Below, one piece after another: positions 36,828 through 45,565 of a stretch of DNA of 64,000 bases. The first letter of the stretch is position 1, and the number at the start of each line of letters is the position of its first letter. The DNA lies in the NCBI RefSeq assembly GCF_037892425.1, contig NZ_JBBKTT010000001.1, forward strand, positions 3,472,001 to 3,536,000. Direction: 5' to 3'. The translations under genes were made by a program, and so were the position numbers. The notes under the pieces were generated by a model that was given only the letters and a program-made list of their open reading frames with translations, searched no databases and was not told the DNA's origin. Source of the stretch: Lacibacter sp. H375 (GTDB taxonomy: Bacteria; Bacteroidota; Bacteroidia; Chitinophagales; Chitinophagaceae).

Positions 36828-38360
36828 ATGATCAAACGATTCTTGCTTGGACTACTTGTCCTGTCAGTTAGCATTTCTTTGCATGGCCAAATAACAAAAA
36901 ATAAAAAGCCAAATATCATTTTAATTTATACCGATGATCTTGGTTATGGAGATCTTGGTTGTTACGGTGCCACAGCTATTGCAACACCTAATATGGATGC
37001 ACTTGCAAAAAGCGGGGCAAGATTTACCAATGCACATGCAACGTCTGCTACCTGCACACCATCACGTTTTTCATTGCTTACAGGAAAGTATGCATGGCGC
37101 AAAGAAGGTACAGGTATTGCTCCCGGTGATGCATCGTTGATCATTCCTGTTACAGGAACAACATTGCCTGGTATGTTACAAAAAGCAGGATACAATACAG
37201 CAGTGATTGGTAAGTGGCATCTTGGATTGGGTGATGGAAAAGGTATTGACTGGAACGACAAAATAAAACCCGGCCCTGCAGAGATTGGATTTAATTATTC
37301 ATTCCTGATTCCTGCAACCGGCGACAGAGTTCCCTGTGTATTTGTAGAAAATCAACAGGTAGTTAATCTCGATAAAAATGATCCGATAAAAGTTAGTTAC
37401 ACAGGGCCAGTTGATCCAAATGCACCTACCGGCAAAAAGAACCCGGAGCTGTTGAAAATGCAACCGTCGCACGGGCATGATATGACGATTGTAAATGGTG
37501 TGAGCCGTATTGGATATATGACTGGTGGTACATCAGCTCTTTGGAAAGATGAAGATTTTGCCGATGTGCTGGTGCAAAAAGCAAATGCTTATATCAGCAA
37601 TCAAAAAAACAATCCTTTCTTTTTATATTTTGCTACGCATGATATTCATGTGCCACGTCTTGCGCATTCACGGTTTGCTGGAAAGAGTGGCATGGGGCCG
37701 AGAGGCGATGTGTTACTGCAATTAGACTGGACAGTTGGTGAAATTATTTCTATTCTTAAAAAGAATAACCTCCTTGAAAATACACTCATCATTTTTTCAA
37801 GCGATAACGGGCATGTGGTTGATGATGGTTATAAAGATGACGCTGTTGAAAAATTAGGCAATCACAAACCAGGCGGAATTTATCGTGGCGGAAAGTACAG
37901 TGCGTTTGAAGCAGGTACAAGAGTGCCGTTTATTGTTAGCTGGAAAGGAAAAGTAAAACCGGGCACAACCAATAACGCATTGTTCAGCCAGATAGATCTT
38001 TATGCTTCGCTGGCAAAACTTGCAGGAGCAAAAGTTGAAGCAGGGCAGGCGCCTGATAGTAAAAACTATTTACCTGTATTGCTCAATCAAACAAATAAGC
38101 CCCGTGAGTTTTTGGTAGAGCAATCAATTAACTCAACACTATCATTGCTGGTTGGCAACTGGAAATATATTGAACCTTCAAAAGGTCCAAAGGTGAATAA
38201 GGATACCAATACCGAACTGGGCAATTTGCCTGAGCCGCAACTATACAATTTGGCTAATGACCCAAGTGAAACAAAAAATCTTGCTGCTGTTCATCCCGAT
38301 AAAGTGAAAGAAATGCAGGCATTGCTGATGAAAATTAAACAAGGCAGTACTGTAAAATAA
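36828..38360 (+). CDS. S1-type sulfatase (arylsulfatase-like)
   Basis: A 510-residue sulfatase with an N-terminal signal peptide of about 20 residues ending LHGQ. The metal ligands open as IYTDDLGYGDLGCYGA, and the formylglycine precursor is Cys76 in CTPSRFSLLTGKY, a full CxPxR signature. Further metal ligands are in the segment SDNGHVVDDG. The pattern is closest to arylsulfatase A-like enzymes, whose bacterial members remove 4-O- or 6-O-sulfate from galactose or N-acetylgalactosamine units; this remains an inference. It is the first gene of a unit of two sulfatases, GH2, FGE and GH29, with the shared element 78 bases upstream. Confidence 0.88.
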   Translation: MIKRFLLGLLVLSVSISLHGQITKNKKPNIILIYTDDLGYGDLGCYGATAIATPNMDALAKSGARFTNAHATSATCTPSRFSLLTGKYAWRKEGTGIAPGDASLIIPVTGTTLPGMLQKAGYNTAVIGKWHLGLGDGKGIDWNDKIKPGPAEIGFNYSFLIPATGDRVPCVFVENQQVVNLDKNDPIKVSYTGPVDPNAPTGKKNPELLKMQPSHGHDMTIVNGVSRIGYMTGGTSALWKDEDFADVLVQKANAYISNQKNNPFFLYFATHDIHVPRLAHSRFAGKSGMGPRGDVLLQLDWTVGEIISILKKNNLLENTLIIFSSDNGHVVDDGYKDDAVEKLGNHKPGGIYRGGKYSAFEAGTRVPFIVSWKGKVKPGTTNNALFSQIDLYASLAKLAGAKVEAGQAPDSKNYLPVLLNQTNKPREFLVEQSINSTLSLLVGNWKYIEPSKGPKVNKDTNTELGNLPEPQLYNLANDPSETKNLAAVHPDKVKEMQALLMKIKQGSTVK

Positions 38361-38402
38361 CAGTTTGGTTCTTCTGATAATTCAACTTCCAATCACAAAA
38401 TC

Positions 38403-39905
38403 ATGATAATACATACTTCACTAAAATATTTGTTTGTTACTGTTTGGAGTATGGCTATAATAGTGACTGCAGAAGCGCAACAGAATAAGAGCAAACCCAA
38501 CATCATTGTTATACTTGCTGATGATCTGGGCTGGAAAGATCTTTCATGTTATGGAAGTACGTTTTATGAAACGCCGAATCTTGATGCGTTGGCAGCAAAA
38601 GGTGCAAAGTTTACCAACAATTACACCACAAGTCCTGTTTGCAGTCCCACCCGTTCAAGCATCATGACAGGGAAAAATCCAATCAATACAAAAGTTACTG
38701 ACTGGATCAAAGGAAGGCAGGAAAACGGAAATGCAAAACCATTTGAAAAATTAATTACACCGGCTACGGCATTTGAATTATCCCTCAATGAAAATACAAT
38801 TGCAGAACATGCATTAAAAAACGGCTATCAAACATTCTTTGCCGGTAAATGGCATTTAGGTGAAGAAGAGAAACACTGGCCATTGAATCACGGTTTTCAA
38901 ACGAATAAGGGCGGATGGAGTAAAGGTGGCCCAACAGGAAAAATAAATGACAGCACCGGTGGTTATTTCACTCCTTACGGCAATCCAACATTAACTGATG
39001 GCCCGGCAGGAGAATATATTACTGACCGGCTTGCAAACGAGTGCATCAGTTTTATTCAAAAAGAAAAGCAATCGCCTTTTTTCCTGATGTATTCTTTATA
39101 CGCCGTGCACAATCCTTTGCAGGCGCCTGCAGCATTGATTAAAAAGTATAAAGAAAAACAGCAACGGCTTGGTTATACTGACAAAGACCGATTCATTAAA
39201 AATGAAGAATGGATGAAGAATCAAACTGATTGGAAACAGCGTTTGGTTCAGGACCATGCCGTTTATGCTGCAATGATTGAAAACATGGATTGGAACATTG
39301 GTCGCATTATTCAATCGTTGAAAGAAAAAGGATTGCTTGAAAATACATTGATCATTTTTACATCAGACAATGGTGGATTGAGTACGGCAGAAGGAAGTCC
39401 CACCACCAATATTCCGTTGAGAGCAGGTAAAGGCTGGTTGTATGAAGGCGGAATAAGAGTGCCGATGGTTATGTATTGGAAAAATAAACTGCAGCAAGGC
39501 ATTGTTTCAGATTTACCCGTTAACACATCTGATATTTTTTCTACTGTTGTAACAGCCATCAACAAAACCTACAAGAAAGAAACTGCTGTTGAAGGAGAAG
39601 ATATTTTAAAGCTCTTATCAAATCAAAAGAAAACAGCAGACAGAGCATTGTACTGGTATTATCCGCATTACAGTAACCAGGGCGGTAAACCAGGTGCGGC
39701 TATCAGAAAAGGAAAATATAAACTCATCTATAATTACGAAGATGACAGTATTGAATTGTACGATCTTTCAGTTGATGTGAGTGAAAAGAAAAACCTGGCT
39801 ACTCAAAATGTTCAGGTAGCAAAGCAATTGAAGAAACAACTCGATTTATGGCTTGCAAACAATAAGGCCGGTGGCTTTAAGCCCAATCCGGGATATAAGC
39901 AATAA
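38403..39905 (+). CDS. S1-type sulfatase
   Basis: A 500-residue sulfatase with a signal peptide of about 22 residues ending TAEAQ. Metal ligands appear in VILADDLGWKDLSCYG and SDNGGLSTAEG. The formylglycine precursor is Cys80 in CSPTRSSIMTGKNP, a CxPTR variant of the CxPSR signature that remains compatible with conversion. FAGKWHLGEEEKHWP is the usual lysine/histidine substrate-site stretch. The sequence differs clearly from the two other sulfatases, so the three probably act on different sulfate positions or sugars. It starts 42 bases after the preceding sulfatase gene and 15 bases before the GH2 gene. Confidence 0.88.
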   Translation: MIIHTSLKYLFVTVWSMAIIVTAEAQQNKSKPNIIVILADDLGWKDLSCYGSTFYETPNLDALAAKGAKFTNNYTTSPVCSPTRSSIMTGKNPINTKVTDWIKGRQENGNAKPFEKLITPATAFELSLNENTIAEHALKNGYQTFFAGKWHLGEEEKHWPLNHGFQTNKGGWSKGGPTGKINDSTGGYFTPYGNPTLTDGPAGEYITDRLANECISFIQKEKQSPFFLMYSLYAVHNPLQAPAALIKKYKEKQQRLGYTDKDRFIKNEEWMKNQTDWKQRLVQDHAVYAAMIENMDWNIGRIIQSLKEKGLLENTLIIFTSDNGGLSTAEGSPTTNIPLRAGKGWLYEGGIRVPMVMYWKNKLQQGIVSDLPVNTSDIFSTVVTAINKTYKKETAVEGEDILKLLSNQKKTADRALYWYYPHYSNQGGKPGAAIRKGKYKLIYNYEDDSIELYDLSVDVSEKKNLATQNVQVAKQLKKQLDLWLANNKAGGFKPNPGYKQ

Positions 39906-39920
39906 TCAAAAAATAAAATT

Positions 39921-42410
39921 ATGTTCAGCAACAGATTCATATATAAAAGCTCACTTCTTTTCGCAAGTTTACTATTTGTGAGTGTTTCTCTTATGGCTCA
40001 AAGTTCATTGAGAAAACGGCTTTCGTTTAATGAAGGATGGCTCTTTAAGAAAACAACAGATTCTGCTGCAGCTCAAACTCAATACAAAGATTCAGACTGG
40101 AGAAAGTTATCGTTGCCACACGACTGGGCCATTGAAGGGCCATTCAAACCAGAATATAATCCACGTACAGGCGGACTTCCCATTTTTGATAAAGCATGGT
40201 ATCGTAAGCGTTTCAAAATAGATGCATCAGCAAAAGGAAAAATTGTTACACTTGAGTTTGATGGTATTATGTATAACTCATCTGTTTACGTTAATGGTCA
40301 GAAAGTATATGATCGACCTTATGGCTACAGCAGTTTTGAAATTGATATAACACCCTACATTCAATACGGCAGTGAAAATGTGATTGCCGTAAAACTAAGT
40401 CCACAGGAATTATCTGCAAGGTGGTACTCCGGTGCAGGCATCTACAGAAATGTATGGATGGAAATAAAAAATCCTGTGCATGTAAAACATTGGGGAAATC
40501 ATATCACTACACCTGTTGTTACAAAAGATAATGCAAAGGTGAAAGTGGAAACAATGATTTCCAGCAAGCAAAAAACTCATGCTGGGAACTATCAGATCAA
40601 AACAATTATTGTAGATGCAAATGGGTCAGAAGTTGCAACTGCAATGAATAAATTCAACTTTACTGCAAGTGAAGCAACAACTTTTCAGGAGCTGGAAGTA
40701 AATAATCCGAAGTTGTGGGATATGGAAACGCCGCATCTCTACAAAACAATTTCAACTATTTATAAAAACAATATTGCTGTTGATACTTATGTTGAAACAT
40801 TCGGCATACGTACCATTCAATACACAAGAGAAGGATTCTTTTTAAACGGAAGAAAGGTAAAAATGAAAGGTGTTTGTTTGCATAATGACCTGGGTGCATT
40901 GGGTGCAGCTGTTAACTACAGAGCTACAGAACGTCAGTTGCAAATCATGAAAGAAATGGGTGTGAATGCGATCCGTACATCACACAATCCTGCATCGCCT
41001 GAGCAATTGGATCTATGTGATAAGATGGGACTTTTAGTACAGGAAGAAGCATTTGATTGTTGGGAAATGCCTAAAGTTGAAAATGATTACAGTAAGTATT
41101 GGGCGCAATGGCATGAACAGGATCTGCGTGATATGATTCGTCGTGACAGAAACAGGCCATCGATTGTTATGTGGAGTATTGGTAACGAAATAAGAGAACA
41201 AAATAAAGAAGATGGTTATCTCATTGCCCGATCACTTGCAAAGATTTGTAAAGAAGAAGATCCCAACAGACCAACGACTGCAGGGTTCAACAATTTTGCT
41301 GCAGCCATTAAAAACGGACTTGCTGCTGAAATAGATTTAGTGGGCGCCAACTATAAACCGACAGACTATGCACCAACGATGAAACAATACCAGGATTGGA
41401 TCGTTTACGGATCGGAAACAGCATCATGCGTATCATCAAGAGGTGTTTATCATTTACCATTGGAAAAATATGATAAGCATCCATCATTGCAGGTAAGCAG
41501 TTATGATAATCAAAGTCCAAGCTGGGCTTATCCACCCGATGTTGAATTTCATTTCCAGGATTCTTTGCCTAATGTGATTGGTGAGTTTGTATGGACTGGT
41601 TTTGATTATTTAGGTGAGCCAACGCCTTATGGTGGAAAAGATAATCTTACACATGGTAATTGGGATGTTGATTGGCCATCGAGAAGTTCTTATTTCGGTG
41701 CAGTGGATCTGGCAGGTTTTCCGAAAGATCGCTTTTATTTATACCAAAGCCGCTGGACAACTGAACCAATGGTTCATCTCTTACCACATTGGAATTGGGA
41801 AGGAAGCGACATCACAGAAATTCCTGTTTACTGTTATACTAATTGTGATGAAGCGGAATTATTTGTAAATGGTAAATCGTATGGAAGAAAAAAAATTGGA
41901 GTAGACAAAACCAGTATTCCTGTTTCCTTTTTTGCATGGAAAAACAGACCAAAATATTTCGAATCGCCCTACCGACTTAACTGGAATGTACCATTTGAAA
42001 AAGGGGAAATAAAAGTGGTCGCCTACAAGAATGGAAAACAAGCGGCTACAAAAACTATCAAGACAGCAAAGAATCCAAACCAAATTAAGTTAATACCCGA
42101 TAGGAAAGTGATTTATGCAGATGGAGATGATTTATCATTTGTAACTGTTAGAATTGAAGATGAGAATGGCAACTTCTGTCCACTTGCAGATAATAGAGTT
42201 GACTTTAAGATATCAGGACCTGCAACGATAGCTGCAGTTGATAATGGAAACGCTGCTTCTACCGAACCATTCCAGGCTAATTACCGCAAAGCGTTTAACG
42301 GCTTATGTTTATTGGTAATTAAAAGTAAAAAGGGAGCAGCAGGAGTTGTTAAAATTGAAGCTTCATCACCGGGATTAAAAACTTCAGTTATTACCGTTGT
42401 TACAAAATAG
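39921..42410 (+). CDS. GH2 beta-galactosidase-like protein with DUF4982 domain
   Basis: An 829-residue exported exo-glycosidase with a signal peptide of about 26 residues. The N-terminal jelly roll and Ig-like domain (LPHDWAIEGPFKPE, ARWYSGAGIYRNVW) are followed by the GH2 barrel. Glu423 in WSIGNEIRE is the likely acid/base and Glu499 in YGSETASC the likely nucleophile. A DUF4982-type domain (EAELFVNGKSYGRKK) and another Ig-like domain close the protein, as in Bacteroidota beta-galactosidases. It belongs to the sulfatase operon and is a candidate for releasing galactose after desulfation. It shares little with the GH2 enzyme at 33002. Confidence 0.88.
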   Translation: MFSNRFIYKSSLLFASLLFVSVSLMAQSSLRKRLSFNEGWLFKKTTDSAAAQTQYKDSDWRKLSLPHDWAIEGPFKPEYNPRTGGLPIFDKAWYRKRFKIDASAKGKIVTLEFDGIMYNSSVYVNGQKVYDRPYGYSSFEIDITPYIQYGSENVIAVKLSPQELSARWYSGAGIYRNVWMEIKNPVHVKHWGNHITTPVVTKDNAKVKVETMISSKQKTHAGNYQIKTIIVDANGSEVATAMNKFNFTASEATTFQELEVNNPKLWDMETPHLYKTISTIYKNNIAVDTYVETFGIRTIQYTREGFFLNGRKVKMKGVCLHNDLGALGAAVNYRATERQLQIMKEMGVNAIRTSHNPASPEQLDLCDKMGLLVQEEAFDCWEMPKVENDYSKYWAQWHEQDLRDMIRRDRNRPSIVMWSIGNEIREQNKEDGYLIARSLAKICKEEDPNRPTTAGFNNFAAAIKNGLAAEIDLVGANYKPTDYAPTMKQYQDWIVYGSETASCVSSRGVYHLPLEKYDKHPSLQVSSYDNQSPSWAYPPDVEFHFQDSLPNVIGEFVWTGFDYLGEPTPYGGKDNLTHGNWDVDWPSRSSYFGAVDLAGFPKDRFYLYQSRWTTEPMVHLLPHWNWEGSDITEIPVYCYTNCDEAELFVNGKSYGRKKIGVDKTSIPVSFFAWKNRPKYFESPYRLNWNVPFEKGEIKVVAYKNGKQAATKTIKTAKNPNQIKLIPDRKVIYADGDDLSFVTVRIEDENGNFCPLADNRVDFKISGPATIAAVDNGNAASTEPFQANYRKAFNGLCLLVIKSKKGAAGVVKIEASSPGLKTSVITVVTK

Positions 42411-42521
42411 CAAGAGCATCACCCATTAAGTATATCAGCTAAATAAAAATTACTGACTTAAGAAATTCAAAATTGCTCAGGTTGTACGACCTTAGTGCTT
42501 ATTCGGAAAAAAACAATTGAT

Positions 42522-43679
42522 ATGCTGTTGTCATTTTTAGTGAGGAGATGTAAAATTTGTTTCTATTCAAAAAGAAGCCTGCCTTTTGCGATAATATTGT
42601 TTTTGGGTTCCTGTAATAATTCAAATGACTCAGCACAGAATCAAAAACAGGATTCAGCTCATACCTGTATGGCCGTTCCATCAAGGTTTGGTGCAGACAC
42701 CTCTTCATCATCTATTGGTTTTAATGGCGATACCACTACTGCAGGAATGGTATTTATCCCCGGAGGAAGTTTTGAAATGGGAGCTGATAATGAACAGGCA
42801 TCAGAAGATGAGTATCCAAAACACAAAGTAACGGTTGATGCATTTTACATGGATGTTACAGAAGTTACCAATGCCCAGTTCCAAAAATTTGTTGATGCTA
42901 CTGGATATATTACCACTGCAGAACGTAAACCCGATTGGGAAGAATTAAAAAAGACAGTGCCACCCGGTACAGCAAAACCAGCCGATAGTTTATTGGTAGC
43001 AGCATCGTTGGTATTTAAGCCGAGTAATGGGCCAGTTGATCTCAATAATTATTCGCAATGGTGGAGTTGGGTGGCAGGTGCAGATTGGAAACATCCTGAA
43101 GGACCTAACAGCAGTATTAAAGGAAAAGAAAATTTTCCTGTTGTGCACGTTAGTTGGGACGATGCAATGGCTTACTGCAAGTGGGCAGGTAAACGTTTGC
43201 CAACAGAAGCAGAGTGGGAGTATGCTGCAAGAGGTGGTTTGAACAATAATATTTATCCGTGGGGAAATGAACATGTAAACATTGGTGCAGCAAAAACAAA
43301 TAGTTGGGAAGGAAAGTTTCCTTACTCAAATGAACAACGTGATGGATTTATAAAGTACGCTCCGGTAAAAACATACAACTGTAACAAGTATGGTTTGTTT
43401 GATGTGGCAGGAAATGTGTGGGAGTGGTGCAGTGATTGGTATGATCATAACTATTACAAATCAGTAGCTAGCAATACTGTTGTAAATCCAAACGGTCCGC
43501 AAAAAAGTTTCGATCCGCAAGATCCTTATACACCAAAACGTGTATTACGTGGCGGAAGTTTTCTCTGCAACGACAGTTACTGCAGCGGTTACCGTGTTGC
43601 AAGAAGAATGAAAAGCAGTCCTGATACTGGATTGGAACATACAGGTTTCAGGTGTGTGAAGGATGTTGCTAAAAAATAA
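42522..43679 (+). CDS. Formylglycine-generating enzyme (FGE/SUMF1 family), lipoprotein
   Basis: A 385-residue protein that converts the sulfatase CxPxR cysteine to formylglycine using oxygen. The FGE domain runs from about residue 75 (MVFIPGGSFEMGADN) to the end. Both active-site cysteines of true FGEs are present: Cys349 and Cys354 in GGSFLCNDSYC, five residues apart, as in human SUMF1 (CHRSYC). The N-terminus holds a hydrophobic segment ending in the lipobox LGSC, so the enzyme is probably a periplasm-facing lipoprotein, unusual because bacterial FGEs normally act in the cytosol. I chose the ATG at 42522; a GTG at 42495 would extend it by nine residues. It lies between GH2 and GH29 in the sulfatase operon and probably serves all three sulfatases here. 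Confidence 0.87.
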   Translation: MLLSFLVRRCKICFYSKRSLPFAIILFLGSCNNSNDSAQNQKQDSAHTCMAVPSRFGADTSSSSIGFNGDTTTAGMVFIPGGSFEMGADNEQASEDEYPKHKVTVDAFYMDVTEVTNAQFQKFVDATGYITTAERKPDWEELKKTVPPGTAKPADSLLVAASLVFKPSNGPVDLNNYSQWWSWVAGADWKHPEGPNSSIKGKENFPVVHVSWDDAMAYCKWAGKRLPTEAEWEYAARGGLNNNIYPWGNEHVNIGAAKTNSWEGKFPYSNEQRDGFIKYAPVKTYNCNKYGLFDVAGNVWEWCSDWYDHNYYKSVASNTVVNPNGPQKSFDPQDPYTPKRVLRGGSFLCNDSYCSGYRVARRMKSSPDTGLEHTGFRCVKDVAKK

Positions 43680-43762
43680 GAGATACATTACTATATTTTC
43701 ATAGTGCCATAAGAACTAAAATATTTCTTAGTAGACCTAAACGGGTTCTCAATAACTATTTC

Positions 43763-45265
43763 ATGAGTTTAAAAATAAAGTATCAACGTGCAATTGTCTT
43801 TTTTGCATTTGCAATAGCCTGTATTCATTCCACAGCACAAATACTACAACCGTCCACTAAACCAAACGCTGCACAAAAGGAATTGATCAAACGTGGCTAT
43901 GGTATGTTCATTCATTTTGGCGTTAATACATTTACTGACCTTGAATGGTCAGATGGTACTACACCTGCAACTGCATACAATCCAACTAACCTTGATCCTG
44001 ATCAATGGGTGCGTACTGCAAAAGAAGCGGGCTTCCGTTATGTGTTGCTGATTACAAAACACCACGATGGTTTTTGTTTATGGGATAGCAAGTACACTGA
44101 ATATGATGTGGCTTCTTCTCCGGTTAAAACAGATGTAGTGAAAGCAGTTGCGGATGCCTGCAAAAAATACGGTTTGCAGTTTGCAATTTATTATTCGCTC
44201 TGGGACAGACATGAAGCTTCTTTTAATGACAAAAACCCGCAAGTATATATCGACTATATGCTCAATCAATTGAAAGAACTGTTCACCAACTATGGTTCTA
44301 TTTGTGAGTTGTGGCTCGATGGCGGTTGGAAAAGAAGCCCTTCTGATTGGGGCATAGATCAGGTATATAAATTAGTGAAACAGTATAACCCCAAGTGTGC
44401 CGTAAGCGTTAATCATACGATCGTAAATGAAGAAGGCAAACGGAAATTTACATTGCCATCTTTAATGACAGAAGACAATAAATATTTCTTTCATTATTTC
44501 CCAAGCGATTTCAGATTATGGGATCCGAAGATCATTACCAAATTTGACAAAAAGCAATATCTGCACGAAGGGAAATCGTATTACCTTCCTTATGAACATA
44601 CCATTTGTCTCAGCAGTCGCTGGAACTGGTTCCAAAAATCAGCACAGCTTCCGGTAAGAGAGTTAGATGAACTGCAGGAATTATTTTACTGGTGTACTGA
44701 TAATGATAATTCACTGGTGATAAATGTTCCTCCTGATAAAACCGGCAGGATACGGGAATACGAAGCACTTGCTGTCATTGAATTAGGAAAGCGATTAGGC
44801 TTATCTGCAAACAAACCATTGCCGAAGAATGGTAAATTTATTTCGTTGCTAAAACCAGCTGCTGCAACAAGCGAGTTTGTTGACAAAGACATTACCTACA
44901 AAGCAGCATTTGTAAACGACGGAAGTCTTGACAGCCGATGGCTTGCCATTGATACGTTGGCTGAATTGACAATTGATCTGAATCCTGCTGAAGCATTTAA
45001 TAAGATCAGTATTTTTGAATATCAAGACACCCGAAATTTACCCGATGGATTTTCACAACTAAGAACCGGTAGAATAAAAGAATATAGCATTGATATTTTA
45101 CAGAAAGGACAATGGCAAACAATTTACTTAGGTACTGAGCCCATGGGTGATTGTAAAGTGATCATGCTGCCACGAAACTGTAAGACAACTAAGTTGCGGT
45201 TGAAGATACTAAAAGCAACAGCGCCTCCTTCTTTGTATGAATTATCTGTGATAAACATGCAGTAA
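43763..45265 (+). CDS. GH29 alpha-L-fucosidase
   Basis: A 500-residue exported exo-fucosidase with a signal peptide of about 24 residues. The GH29 opening GMFIHFGVNTFTDLEWSDGT and LLITKHHDGFCLWDS form the substrate pocket, and Asp186 in ELWLDGGWKR is the nucleophile. The C-terminal 150 residues resemble a discoidin (F5/8 type C) carbohydrate-binding domain. GH29 enzymes release terminal alpha-L-fucose, so the PUL substrate probably carries fucose. It is the last gene of the sulfatase operon. A weak, long intergenic region then separates it from susC. Confidence 0.88.
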   Translation: MSLKIKYQRAIVFFAFAIACIHSTAQILQPSTKPNAAQKELIKRGYGMFIHFGVNTFTDLEWSDGTTPATAYNPTNLDPDQWVRTAKEAGFRYVLLITKHHDGFCLWDSKYTEYDVASSPVKTDVVKAVADACKKYGLQFAIYYSLWDRHEASFNDKNPQVYIDYMLNQLKELFTNYGSICELWLDGGWKRSPSDWGIDQVYKLVKQYNPKCAVSVNHTIVNEEGKRKFTLPSLMTEDNKYFFHYFPSDFRLWDPKIITKFDKKQYLHEGKSYYLPYEHTICLSSRWNWFQKSAQLPVRELDELQELFYWCTDNDNSLVINVPPDKTGRIREYEALAVIELGKRLGLSANKPLPKNGKFISLLKPAAATSEFVDKDITYKAAFVNDGSLDSRWLAIDTLAELTIDLNPAEAFNKISIFEYQDTRNLPDGFSQLRTGRIKEYSIDILQKGQWQTIYLGTEPMGDCKVIMLPRNCKTTKLRLKILKATAPPSLYELSVINMQ

Positions 45266-45565
45266 ATGATTCTGCTGTAATTAAAAAAACCAAGAACATG
45301 AATAGCTGTATCATTTCTTTATAGTATGATTGATTCTTATATAAAACTCTCCTGAACAATAACTGTTATTGTTTGTTTAATTTGTTCAAAGCAATTGATA
45401 ATAGAAAGTAGAACATTTTTACAAAACAAGCCTCCTGTTTCAAACACTGCCCGTTAACACTCATGAACTGAATGCACCTCTTTTTTGAAGCGCTTGGCCA
45501 CCAGGCAAGTGAAATATAGTTGCTTACTTAGTTGTGTAATTCTAAATCAAACTAAAACTGAAACG
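45266..45565. other. Upstream region of susC with PUL element
   Basis: The 300-base region between GH29 and susC has no convincing gene. An in-frame TTG-started extension of susC from 45485 runs through it, but I prefer the ATG at 45566. It contains the shared PUL element at 45476-45489 and a second copy of CATGAACT-like sequence at 45462-45469. Confidence 0.5.
45476..45522 (+). promoter_or_regulatory. PUL regulatory element of susC/susD/GH128
   Basis: ACCTCTTTTTTGAA (45476-45489) matches the shared element and ends 76 bases before the ATG at 45566. The nearest -7-like box is TATAGTTG (45515-45522), after 25 bases and with one mismatch to TAnnTTTG. The upstream CATGAACT resembles the core of the element at 20353. 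Confidence 0.5.
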
